Notes: generated by a model not told the origin, from the letters alone. A stretch of 12,060 nt of DNA from CAYPXN01 sp964414715 (GCA_964414715.1 CAYPXN010000051.1:1-12060); one strand, 5' to 3'; positions 1 to 6,698 are shown, counted from the first letter of the stretch. Numbers and translations are program-made.

Positions 1-414
1 GCAAGTATCCAAAAACTAGATCCCAACAAGGAGATCGCGGTAAAAGTTCTGGAAGGCAGACTCACCGATCTCGACAACGATGGTGCGCAAAACGATTTTG
101 CAGGAACCGCACTTCTGAAAGTGGGCAATGCTTTCAAAAGCTTTATTTTCCTGACGCGTAAAGATGGAGCCACCGTTTTTCTTGAAAATAACGGCCAAAG
201 CCTGAATCTAAATCAGGGATTATCTTATCTTTCCTGCTCCTCCAAACCTATTGCCTGTCCAAACACTTTGGAGCGTGCGGCAAGTCAAATAAGAGGCGCT
301 GTTTTCTCCGTGATGGAATACGATACTTCCAAGACGGGACTGGAAGTAGTCATTCCCTTGGGAGGTGGACATTATTCCGTTCTCAACTCCCTGGAAGTAT
401 TTGCACACCCTTGA
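1..414 (+). CDS. 3' end of an unrecognised gene (5'-truncated by window edge)
   Basis: The reading frame is open from the first base to the TGA at 412-414, giving 137 residues of the C-terminal part; the start lies outside the window. I do not recognise the family. Visible residues 23-28 read DLDNDG followed by xxxDF, an acidic D-x-D-x-D-G pattern like calcium-binding loops of EF-hand or FG-GAP type, but the position-12 acid of an EF-hand is absent. There are two cysteines (visible residues 79 and 86), which could form a disulphide. The remainder looks like short beta strands with many Gly, Ser and Asn, as in extracytoplasmic domains. An exported protein is therefore plausible, but this cannot be tested without the N-terminus. 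The stop codon overlaps the -35 element of the promoter proposed for the next gene, so the two genes are probably separate transcription units. Confidence 0.75.
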   Translation, partial: ASIQKLDPNKEIAVKVLEGRLTDLDNDGAQNDFAGTALLKVGNAFKSFIFLTRKDGATVFLENNGQSLNLNQGLSYLSCSSKPIACPNTLERAASQIRGAVFSVMEYDTSKTGLEVVIPLGGGHYSVLNSLEVFAHP

Positions 415-438
415 CTCTGTTCAAATAAGCTTTATAGT
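411..438 (+). promoter_or_regulatory. Sigma-70-type promoter for the Bax inhibitor-1 gene
   Basis: TTGACT (411-416), a 16-bp spacer and TATAGT (433-438) match the housekeeping consensus at 5 of 6 positions each. The expected transcription start, around 445, leaves a leader of about 40 nt before the ATG at 486, with AAGGAG at 473-478. The -35 box overlaps the stop codon of the preceding gene. This is a pattern match only. Confidence 0.5.
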
Positions 439-469
439 ATTTAAGTACTCTTAAGATTTAAATACCTAT
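434..469. repeat. Inverted repeat over the -10 region and leader (possible operator)
   Basis: GTATTTAA (437-444) is perfectly complementary to TTAAATAC (458-465). With one bulged C (466) the pairing extends by ATA (434-436) to TAT (467-469). The repeat overlaps the proposed -10 box and start site, so it could be an operator or a leader hairpin. It is very AT-rich, so chance is a real alternative. Confidence 0.35.
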
Positions 470-485
470 AACAAGGAGCTTATTT

Positions 486-1187
486 ATGGACGTCAGAATG
501 CAGGCTTATGGAAGTGTTAAGGATGAACAAAGTCTGGTCAGTGAATTTTTATACAAAGTTTACATCTGGATGACAGGTGGCTTGGTTCTTACCGGAATGA
601 TTTCCTGGCAGGTTTCTAATTCTCCGTCTCTTTTACAAAGTCTCATTCTGAATAAAAACGCATTTACCGGACTCATTTTTGCTGAGCTGGGTCTCGTGCT
701 CATTATGAGTTTTATGGCAAACCGCGTCCCTGCCGCTGTGGCAGGGATGATGTTTGTCGCTTATTCCGCACTGAATGGGGTGACACTTTCAATCATCTTT
801 CTTGCTTACACCATGCAATCGATTGCCTTGGTGTTTTTCATGTGCGCGGGCATGTTTGCTGGGATGAGCATTTATGGTTATCTCACCAAAAGTGATCTCA
901 CCAGCATGGGAAGCTTTATGATCATGGGCCTTTGGGGAATTATTATTGCCTCTCTGGCAAACTTCTTCTTTAAAAGTCCTGCCATGAGCTATGTAATTTC
1001 TTTCATTGGAATTTTTGTTTTTCTGGGCCTCACTGCTTACGACACGCAAAAATTAAAACAAATTGCTCTCGCAGATCCCACGGCCAACGATTCTGAAAAA
1101 CCTGCCATCTACGGAGCCCTGATCCTTTATCTTGATTTCATCAACCTCTTCCTCAGCTTGCTGAATATTTTTGGCAAACGCCGATAA
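486..1187 (+). CDS. Bax inhibitor-1 family (YbhL/YccA-type) inner-membrane protein
   Basis: This 233-residue protein is of the usual length for bacterial Bax inhibitor-1 (UPF0005, TMBIM) proteins. About seven hydrophobic helices are visible, near residues 25-45, 58-78, 82-106, 112-131, 143-163, 168-186 and 208-228. Family signatures are SALNGVTLS (94-102), GYLTKSDLTSMGSF (131-144), AYDTQKLK (184-191) and LYLDFINLFLSLLNIFGKRR at the C-terminus. Asp186 and Asp217 are the likely equivalents of the di-aspartyl pH sensor described in the calcium-leak channel BsYetJ, so a pH-gated calcium leak in the cytoplasmic membrane is possible; its physiological role in bacteria is poorly known. AAGGAG at 473-478 lies 7 nt before the ATG, fixing the start. 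The next gene begins one base after the stop, implying co-transcription and translational coupling. Confidence 0.93.
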   Translation: MDVRMQAYGSVKDEQSLVSEFLYKVYIWMTGGLVLTGMISWQVSNSPSLLQSLILNKNAFTGLIFAELGLVLIMSFMANRVPAAVAGMMFVAYSALNGVTLSIIFLAYTMQSIALVFFMCAGMFAGMSIYGYLTKSDLTSMGSFMIMGLWGIIIASLANFFFKSPAMSYVISFIGIFVFLGLTAYDTQKLKQIALADPTANDSEKPAIYGALILYLDFINLFLSLLNIFGKRR

Positions 1188-1188
1188 G

Positions 1189-2373
1189 ATGAGTTCGGAT
1201 GTTATTATTATCGGTGGGGGTGCCGCTGGCCTTTTTTGCGCCTTGAAGGCGGCTCAGCGGGAAAAAAAAGTTTTACTCCTCGAACATAATGAAAGAGTGG
1301 GAAAAAAAATCCTCATTTCAGGCGGGGGACGTTGCAATTTCAGCAATCTTGATGCGAAAGCTGAAAATTATATTTCCGAAAATCCCCACTTTTGCAAATC
1401 AGCCCTAGCCCGTTATACAGTTCATGACTTTCTCAAGCTCATCGAAAAGCATCAGATTCCGTATTACGAAAAAAAACTGGGCCAATTATTTTGCAAAACT
1501 TCTGCAAAAGAAATTACTCAGATGCTTTTGAAAGAATGTGAAGAAGCAGGGGTTAAAATTTTAACAAATTGTGAAATTCATTTTGTAGGGGCAATTCATG
1601 AATTGTCCCTACGCTTTACAATCAAAACATCCTTAGGGAATTTAAAATCTAACAATCTCATCATTGCCACAGGCGCGCTCTCTTTTCCTAATTTAGGTGC
1701 GAGCTCTTTCGCTTATAAAATTGCAGAACAGTTCAACATCAAAATAATTCCTCCACGTCCAGGACTCGTTCCTTTGTTATGGAACAAAGAAGATTTGAAA
1801 ACTTTTTCAGAACTCAGTGGCATTTCTATCGACTGTGAAGTTTCCTGCGGAAAAAGAAAGTTCCGCGAAAACATTCTCTTCACGCATCGAGGATTAAGCG
1901 GCCCTGCGATTCTCCAAATTTCTTCTTATTGGAAAGCAGGCGAAGTGATTTCACTCAATCTTTTTCCTGAAATGAATCTGACTGAATATTTATTACGTCA
2001 AAAAAGTTTAGAAAATAAATCTGAACTCAAAAACATTCTTTCCGAATTTATTTCCAAAAGATTTTTAGAGATTTGGTGTGAGAAATACTTTCCTTCAAGA
2101 CCCCTTCTCCAAATTGCAGATAAAGATCTGCAAAAAATTGCACAATCGCTACAAAATTGGAAAGTGACTCCTGCAGGTGATGAAGGTTATGAAAAAGCTG
2201 AAGTTACCGTGGGCGGCATCGACACCCATGAACTTTCTTCCCAAACAATGGAAAGCAAGAAAGTTCCCGGGCTTTATTTCATTGGAGAATGCGTAGACGT
2301 AACCGGCTGGCTAGGCGGTTATAATTTCCAATGGGCCTGGGCCTCGGCGAATGCCTGCGCTTTAAACCTTTAG
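1189..2373 (+). CDS. HI0933/YhiN family FAD-dependent (BaiN-like) oxidoreductase
   Basis: This 394-residue flavoprotein belongs to the HI0933/YhiN family, annotated in many genomes as NAD(P)/FAD-dependent oxidoreductase; the substrate is unknown. The dinucleotide-binding GGGAAG motif is at residues 9-14, followed by the family signature GKKILISGGGRCNFSN. FTHRGLSGPAILQ lies in the middle. The C-terminal block AEVTVGGIDTHEL, then VPGLYFIGECVDVTGWLGGYNFQ, closes the FAD site. I chose the ATG at 1189, one base after the TAA of the Bax inhibitor gene, because it places the glycine motif at the normal distance. A TTG at 1171 in the same frame would add six residues inside the upstream gene. No strong Shine-Dalgarno is seen, so translational coupling is likely. 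Codons 133-142 lie over a 28-bp palindrome (1585-1612) that may be an in-frame insertion. The stop overlaps that of the convergent downstream gene. Confidence 0.92.
   Translation: MSSDVIIIGGGAAGLFCALKAAQREKKVLLLEHNERVGKKILISGGGRCNFSNLDAKAENYISENPHFCKSALARYTVHDFLKLIEKHQIPYYEKKLGQLFCKTSAKEITQMLLKECEEAGVKILTNCEIHFVGAIHELSLRFTIKTSLGNLKSNNLIIATGALSFPNLGASSFAYKIAEQFNIKIIPPRPGLVPLLWNKEDLKTFSELSGISIDCEVSCGKRKFRENILFTHRGLSGPAILQISSYWKAGEVISLNLFPEMNLTEYLLRQKSLENKSELKNILSEFISKRFLEIWCEKYFPSRPLLQIADKDLQKIAQSLQNWKVTPAGDEGYEKAEVTVGGIDTHELSSQTMESKKVPGLYFIGECVDVTGWLGGYNFQWAWASANACALNL
1585..1612. repeat. 28-bp near-perfect palindrome inside the flavoprotein gene
   Basis: The arms GTAGGGGCAATTCA and TGAATTGTCCCTAC are complementary at all 14 positions except a G-T opposition (1591/1606), with no loop. 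They are read as V-G-A-I-H-E-L-S-L and the first base of R in the flavoprotein frame, codons 133-142. From memory, palindromes with GTAGGGGC...GCCCCTAC ends are dispersed repeats in several bacterial phyla. A second copy is not present in this window. Confidence 0.75.
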
Positions 2374-3143
2374 CGACTACCTACTCTTGCAGTAATGCGT
2401 TGACGATTCAATTCTTCCAAGCGATCACTTCGCAAACTATATCGTGTTACTAAAGTTTGGATGACTCCTGAATTTGAAGTAAAGTCTTCTTCTGCATTCG
2501 GAGTTCCATTACGAATCCCTTCAATATTTCGTCCTGCTTGATTCACCGCACGTAACAGATTTTCCGCATCAATCAAACCTTGATGATTTGACATACCATA
2601 AGAAGCCGCCTGAGTAAGCAAGGCTTGGAGTCGACGAATGGCATTTTCTCCTCTTAAACTCCCATTTGCAATGGAGGTCATAATACTTAAACTTTCTCGA
2701 TCTAAAGTGGCGGTTCGTTGAGTTCTTAATCCATTACTTGCGTAACGAAGCAAATAATTTGCAGGTTCCCACAAGCGTAAAGCTCCAAACCCAGTCGTGA
2801 CATGATTAGAAAACATGAGCCTTCTCACTTCCAATGATTCTCTTTGAATGACCTCGAAGCGATCAGATGCATGACCTCTGTAAGCTGCCCAAGCATTGTC
2901 TAAGTGTGTGGAAATAGCTCTTAAAGGAGCGAATTGAGTAGCATAACTGGGGCGAACTCCCAAATCTCTTAACTGCCTATTTGCCGCAAAACCGCTATAA
3001 GTAGTTGTTGAAGTGGTATGAGCGGAAGCTGAACCACTATTTCGAATGATCTCTACGGTATCTCCCCGAGAAAACCGGTCATTATGATCATTATCGTGAA
3101 TAATAACAGTGCCAGCAGATAAACGGAAGGTAACATCACCCAT
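2370..3143 (-). CDS. Unrecognised 257-residue protein with an EF-hand-like acidic loop
   Basis: I do not recognise the family. GAGGAG (3151-3156 on the plus strand as CTCCTC) precedes the ATG by 7 nt, so the start is good. There is no signal peptide or membrane segment. The first 35 residues look like two beta strands (VTFRLSAG, DTVEIIRN) joined by DNDHNDRFSRGD (residues 17-28). This has Asp, Asp, Asn and Asp at EF-hand loop positions 1, 3, 5 and 12 and may bind calcium; position 6 is Asp instead of the usual Gly. A Ser/Thr-rich stretch (36-49) links this to a mainly helical C-terminal part (about 55-257), rich in Arg, Leu and Ala. The small N-terminal beta module joined to a long helical region suggests a cytoplasmic structural or effector-like protein, but no function is claimed. 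The stop codon overlaps that of the convergent flavoprotein gene by 4 bp, and the upstream neighbour is divergent, so the gene is monocistronic. Confidence 0.72.
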   Translation of the reverse strand: MGDVTFRLSAGTVIIHDNDHNDRFSRGDTVEIIRNSGSASAHTTSTTTYSGFAANRQLRDLGVRPSYATQFAPLRAISTHLDNAWAAYRGHASDRFEVIQRESLEVRRLMFSNHVTTGFGALRLWEPANYLLRYASNGLRTQRTATLDRESLSIMTSIANGSLRGENAIRRLQALLTQAASYGMSNHQGLIDAENLLRAVNQAGRNIEGIRNGTPNAEEDFTSNSGVIQTLVTRYSLRSDRLEELNRQRITARVGSR

Positions 3144-3285
3144 AAGATAACTCCTCTTGAATGTCTTAAAGGTGTGCCCGTTTTATCTTTATCGGCTCGT
3201 TTTAGATTAAGTTGCGTCTTCGTTACAGACTTATGTCTAGAATATAAAATTGCCTTTTCGGCTTTCTCTTGTCAAAATTTACTCC

Positions 3286-4392
3286 ATGAAAAATAGAGCG
3301 ATTCATTTTTTCTTTTTTATTCTTTTCTGTTTTCTGATTCCCTCTTCACTCAAAGCTGAAAACTATAAAGTGGGAATCGGAATTGAAAACCGTTTCATCA
3401 ATCAAAATGACGATGGATCTTACACGGGTTTTGAAATCGATTTATGGAAAGAAATCGCAAAGCAACTCAAGATAGAATACAGCTTTCAGAAAGAAGATCT
3501 TTTTCCACAGCTCCTTGATCAGCTAAAAAAAGGAGAAGTAGATTTTGGCATTTGGATGATGAGCATGAACCGGGAGCGTGCCGACTACATTACATACAGC
3601 TATCCTTACTTCGTCTCTGACTTGGCAATATTAACTCCTGCTTACGGACATACCATCGGGATATTGCTACGCCCTATCTTCAAACCCATTGTCGCCCGAC
3701 TCATCATCATGATTGTAATCGTCATGTTTGTTTCCGGAAATATTTTATGGCTCACTGAACGCGGACCGAACTCCATTATTTCCGACAAATATTTCCCGGG
3801 AATTTTCCAGGCCATGTGGTGTTCCTTTGCCATTCAAAGCACCATCGGTTTCGGCGATATTATTCCTCGACGCTGGATCGCGCGAATCATCTCCATCCCT
3901 ATCTGGATTTGCGGTCTTCTTCTGGTAGCCATTATCACGGCCCAACTCTTAACAAATTATACCAATGAAGCCTTTCACTCTCCCCTCCATGATTATCAGG
4001 ATTTGAATGGCAAAGTGGTCGCAACTGTTGCAGGAAGCAATGCTGTAGAAGCACTGGAAGATTTAGGAGTGAAAAAACTTATCACTGTACCCACCGCGGC
4101 CGATCTCAAAGCGCTTTACCCCAGACTCGAAAGCAAGGAAATCGATGCCATTGTCTTTGATTATCCCGCCATTGCAGACCTTGCAGATACTCTCCAAAAA
4201 GAAGGAAAACGTCCTTTTATAGTAGCAGACCACTTTCACCAACAATTCTACGCCATTGCCCTCAATAAAAAGTTCGCTGAAAGCCATCCTGAACTCCTCG
4301 AAAATATTAACCTCAAAATCCTAGAGTTAAAGGATAACGGCTTTATCCGCCATTTAAGAAGAAAATGGTTTGGAAAACTGGGAATTCAATAA
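3286..4392 (+). CDS. Prokaryotic ionotropic glutamate-receptor-like (GluR0-type) potassium channel
   Basis: This 368-residue protein combines a ligand-binding domain split by a pore, as in cyanobacterial GluR0. In order: signal peptide (1-24, ending SSLKA); S1 half of a family-3 substrate-binding fold (about 26-120, with NRERADYITYSYPYF at 95-109); membrane helix M1 (about 134-155); pore helix and loop with the filter TIGFGD (186-191); membrane helix M2 (about 197-222, ending ITAQLLTNYT, similar to the iGluR gate); and the S2 half (about 235-368). The filter fits the potassium signature T-x-G-[YF]-G-D. Arg96 or Arg98 and Asp292 (IDAIVFDYPA) are candidate ligand carboxylate and amino contacts by family analogy. 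It should form a tetramer opening on binding an amino-acid-like ligand outside the inner membrane. I chose the ATG at 3286 because it gives a clean signal peptide; no Shine-Dalgarno precedes it or the in-frame TTG at 3250. AT-rich -10-like hexamers (TAGAAT 3238-3243, TATAAA 3243-3248) lie upstream without a convincing -35. Confidence 0.9.
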   Translation: MKNRAIHFFFFILFCFLIPSSLKAENYKVGIGIENRFINQNDDGSYTGFEIDLWKEIAKQLKIEYSFQKEDLFPQLLDQLKKGEVDFGIWMMSMNRERADYITYSYPYFVSDLAILTPAYGHTIGILLRPIFKPIVARLIIMIVIVMFVSGNILWLTERGPNSIISDKYFPGIFQAMWCSFAIQSTIGFGDIIPRRWIARIISIPIWICGLLLVAIITAQLLTNYTNEAFHSPLHDYQDLNGKVVATVAGSNAVEALEDLGVKKLITVPTAADLKALYPRLESKEIDAIVFDYPAIADLADTLQKEGKRPFIVADHFHQQFYAIALNKKFAESHPELLENINLKILELKDNGFIRHLRRKWFGKLGIQ

Positions 4393-4420
4393 ACAAATGA
4401 CGCAAAATGTCATTTGTTTA
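4390..4420 (+). terminator. 12-bp perfect hairpin at the end of the channel gene (possible terminator)
   Basis: TAAACAAATGAC (4390-4401) pairs perfectly with GTCATTTGTTTA (4409-4420) around the 7-nt loop GCAAAAT; the left arm includes the TAA stop. The stem is followed by an A-run, not a T-run, so it is not a canonical intrinsic terminator on the plus strand. It could also act as an RNA 3'-end stabiliser. Confidence 0.4.
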
Positions 4421-4429
4421 AAAAAGCTC

Positions 4430-4459
4430 TCGACTTTTCCTGGATTCTTCTGCTAAAAG
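4430..4459 (+). promoter_or_regulatory. Weak promoter candidate for fusA
   Basis: TCGACT (4430-4435), an 18-bp spacer and TAAAAG (4454-4459) preceded by TG-C (extended -10 style) match the consensus at about 4 of 6 positions in each hexamer. This would give a leader of about 135 nt. If it is the true promoter, the upstream arm GACTTTTC (4432-4439) would not be transcribed and one of the proposed leader pairings would fall away. Confidence 0.2.
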
Positions 4460-4583
4460 GCCACCTCTTTCAATAAGTTACTAACAGGGCTGTCATTTAA
4501 TTAACAGCCCGAGAGGGCTTACCCAAACAGCCCTGTAGTACTGAAAAGTCCAATTTAATAGTTAAACTGTAAACTTTTCAGTA
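4432..4583 (+). promoter_or_regulatory. Densely self-complementary leader of fusA (candidate cis-regulatory RNA)
   Basis: Several perfect pairings exist, some mutually exclusive. (a) ACAGGGCTGT 4484-4493 pairs with ACAGCCCTGT 4527-4536, extended by TACT 4479-4482 to AGTA 4537-4540, and encloses AGCCC-GAGA-GGGCT (4506-4519), a GNRA-loop hairpin. (b) Alternatively GGGCTGT 4487-4493 pairs with ACAGCCC 4504-4510, and GGGCT 4515-4519 pairs with AGCCC 4529-4533. (c) TACTGAAAAGT 4539-4549 pairs over 11 bp with ACTTTTCAGTA 4573-4583, ending at the Shine-Dalgarno. (d) GACTTTTC 4432-4439 can instead pair with GAAAAGTC 4543-4550 and enclose everything between. No T-run follows the inner hairpins, so premature termination is not indicated. 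The pairings are seen in the sequence; a regulatory role is inferred. It matches no riboswitch or ribosomal-protein leader I know. Confidence 0.5.
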
Positions 4584-4588
4584 AGGAG
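4583..4588 (+). promoter_or_regulatory. fusA Shine-Dalgarno with unusually long spacing
   Basis: AAGGAG is separated from the fusA ATG (4601) by 12 nt, longer than the usual 5-9. The first A also closes the 11-bp hairpin 4539-4583, so that hairpin sits directly against the ribosome-binding site. No closer Shine-Dalgarno is seen. Confidence 0.6.
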
Positions 4589-4600
4589 ACTTAAAATTTT

Positions 4601-6697
4601 ATGGCGAACATCGAAAAAATCAGAAATATCGGAATATCCGCTCACATTGATTCGGGTAAAACCACTCTCACTGAACGTATTTTGTTTTACACCAACAAAA
4701 TCCACAAGATTGAGGAAGTAAAAGGAAAATCCGGCGTCGGTGCCACCATGGACTACATGGATCTGGAACGTGAAAAAGGAATCACCATTCAATCTGCTGC
4801 AACTTATGCCGAATGGAAAGACAAAATCATCAACATCATCGATACTCCCGGCCACGTGGACTTTACCATCGAAGTAGAAAGAGCGCTTCGTGTTCTCGAC
4901 GGCGCCATCCTTGTTCTTTGCTCTGTTTCCGGCGTGCAAAGTCAGTCGATCACGGTAGATCGTCAAATGACCCGATATCATGTTCCCCGTATCGCTTTCG
5001 TTAATAAAATGGACCGCGCCGGCGCAGATCCCATTCGTGTTATGGAACAACTCCGCGACAAGTTGGGACACAATGCTCACATGATTGCTCTTCCCATCGG
5101 TGCAGAAGACCGCTTTGAAGGTGTCATCGACTTGGTCGACATGAAGGCGAACTACTACGATGGTGACAATGGTGAAAAGGTTCGTGTGGAAGAAATTCCT
5201 GCAGACTTGCTTAATGTTGCAAAAGAACGCCGTCATGAACTGGTAGCTGCCATGGGTGATTTTGAAGACAAAGTTGCCGAATTGTATTTGGAAGACAAAG
5301 AAGTTCCTGCTGACTTGCTCCGCGCTGCCATCCGTAAAGCAACCTTGAGTTTAAAATTTATTCCGGTGATGTGCGGATCTGCTTATAAAAATAAGGGCGT
5401 TCAACTTTTATTGGATTCCGTGGGATATTACCTTCCCAATCCTTCCGAAGTTACCAACGAAGCCCATGATCAAAAGAACAATGAAGAAAAAGTCGCTTTA
5501 GAATCGGTGCCCAACAAACCTTTCGTCGGCCTTGCTTTCAAACTCGAAGATGGTCGTTTCGGTCAATTGACCTACATGAGAATTTATCAAGGGAAAGTCA
5601 GCAAAGGCGACTGGATTATCAACCAGTCCAACCAAAAGAAGGTAAAGGTACCCCGTTTGGTTCGTATGCATGCGGATGAAATGCACGATATCGAAAGTGC
5701 TGAAGCTGGGGATATTGTAGCCATGTTCGGCGTAGAATGTGCCTCCGGTGATACTTTCACCGATGGAAGCGTAAACTATACCATGACCTCCATGCATGTT
5801 CCCAATGCGGTTATCTCCTTGGCTGTGGCCCCGAAGGACAAAGCCGGTCAAGCAAACTTCTCGAAAGCTCTTAACCGCTTCTCCAAAGAAGATCCCACTT
5901 TCCGTGTGCACCGCGACGAAGAATCTGCCCAGACGATTATCTCCGGAATGGGTGAACTCCATCTTGAAATTTATATCGAACGCATGAAGCGCGAATACAA
6001 TTGCGAAGTCATCGCTGGACAACCCCAAGTGGCTTACCGCGAAACCATTACTCAAAAAACCGACTTCATGTATCAACACAAGAAACAAACCGGGGGTTCC
6101 GGACAATACGCGAAAATTGCAGGATACTTTGAACCTCTCCCCGCGGATACTGTTCAAACTTACGAGTTCGTGGATGATATCGTCGGTGGTAAAATTCCCC
6201 GCGAATTCATCCCTTCTTGCGACAAGGGTTTCCAAGAACAACTCAAGAAAGGTCTTCTCATTGGTGCCCCTGTTGTCGGTTTCCGCGCAGTGATCAACGA
6301 CGGTGCCTACCATGCGGTCGACTCTTCAGATATGGCTTTTAAAGTTTGCGCCATGACTGCCGTTCGTGAATTCTATGATAAATGTAAACCCATTATTCTT
6401 GAACCTATCATGAAGTTGCAAACCCAGGCACCGGAAGAGTTTCAGGGCTCCGTCGTAGGACAAATCAACCAACGTCGTGGAGTTATCCTGAGCACCGGAA
6501 ATCAAACCGGTTATGCCGTCATCGATGCAGAAGTTCCCTTGTCTGAAATGTTCGGATACTCTACCGATCTTCGAAGTGCTACCCAAGGTAAGGGTGAATT
6601 CACCATGGAATTCCTGAAATACGCGCCCGTACCTCGAAACGTCCAAGAAGAACTGGTTCAAAAATACAAAGAAAAACGAGAAGCCGAGAACAAGTAA
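4601..6697 (+). CDS. fusA: Elongation factor G, mitochondrial/spd EF-G1 type
   Basis: This 698-residue translational GTPase catalyses tRNA-mRNA translocation on the ribosome. G1 AHIDSGKTT is at 14-22, switch II/G3 DTPGHVDF at 81-88, G4 NKMD at 135-138 and G5 SAYKN at 260-264. Domain II follows, then domain III with SGMGELHLEIYIERM, domain IV with HKKQTGGSGQYA (493-504), and domain V to the C-terminus. Full length and all motifs are present. AHIDSGKTT, MDYMDLEREKG, ITIQSAATY, GVQSQSITVDRQM and YYDGDNGEKVRVEEIPADL match mitochondrial EF-G1 and bacterial spdEFG1, known as the translocase partner of the recycling factor spdEFG2. The gene stands alone, without rpsL, rpsG or tuf in this window. Codons are richer in C-ending forms than in neighbouring genes, as for highly expressed genes. 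The long structured leader and the 12-nt Shine-Dalgarno spacing suggest post-transcriptional control. A lone gene could be one of several EF-G copies. Confidence 0.97.
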   Translation: MANIEKIRNIGISAHIDSGKTTLTERILFYTNKIHKIEEVKGKSGVGATMDYMDLEREKGITIQSAATYAEWKDKIINIIDTPGHVDFTIEVERALRVLDGAILVLCSVSGVQSQSITVDRQMTRYHVPRIAFVNKMDRAGADPIRVMEQLRDKLGHNAHMIALPIGAEDRFEGVIDLVDMKANYYDGDNGEKVRVEEIPADLLNVAKERRHELVAAMGDFEDKVAELYLEDKEVPADLLRAAIRKATLSLKFIPVMCGSAYKNKGVQLLLDSVGYYLPNPSEVTNEAHDQKNNEEKVALESVPNKPFVGLAFKLEDGRFGQLTYMRIYQGKVSKGDWIINQSNQKKVKVPRLVRMHADEMHDIESAEAGDIVAMFGVECASGDTFTDGSVNYTMTSMHVPNAVISLAVAPKDKAGQANFSKALNRFSKEDPTFRVHRDEESAQTIISGMGELHLEIYIERMKREYNCEVIAGQPQVAYRETITQKTDFMYQHKKQTGGSGQYAKIAGYFEPLPADTVQTYEFVDDIVGGKIPREFIPSCDKGFQEQLKKGLLIGAPVVGFRAVINDGAYHAVDSSDMAFKVCAMTAVREFYDKCKPIILEPIMKLQTQAPEEFQGSVVGQINQRRGVILSTGNQTGYAVIDAEVPLSEMFGYSTDLRSATQGKGEFTMEFLKYAPVPRNVQEELVQKYKEKREAENK

Positions 6698-6698
6698 T

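Noticed and set aside
1171..1188. TTG start six codons upstream for the flavoprotein
   Set aside because: It lies inside the Bax inhibitor gene, has no Shine-Dalgarno, and displaces the N-terminal glycine motif. The ATG at 1189 fits better.
3189..3196. GCCGATAA on the minus strand, identical to the sigma-28 flagellar -10 consensus, upstream of the 257-residue gene
   Set aside because: No TAAA-type -35 element is found at 14-16 bp spacing, so one 8-mer alone is not enough.
3227..3238. Short inverted repeat AGAC-TTAT-GTCT as an operator
   Set aside because: Only 4 bp per arm; expected by chance in a 142-nt AT-rich gap.
3253..3275. Perfect TTGACA on the minus strand (3270-3275) as a -35 for the 257-residue gene
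   Set aside because: The hexamer at 17-18 bp (CAATTT/AATTTT) is a poor -10, and the better TATATT is 23 bp away.
3250..3285. TTG start twelve codons upstream for the channel gene
   Set aside because: No Shine-Dalgarno, and the added residues would spoil the signal peptide beginning at the ATG 3286.
4562..6661. Long open frames on the minus strand across fusA (up to about 270 codons)
   Set aside because: They lie antisense to a full-length, motif-complete EF-G gene with strong codon bias, which commonly leaves the opposite strand open. They encode no recognisable domain.
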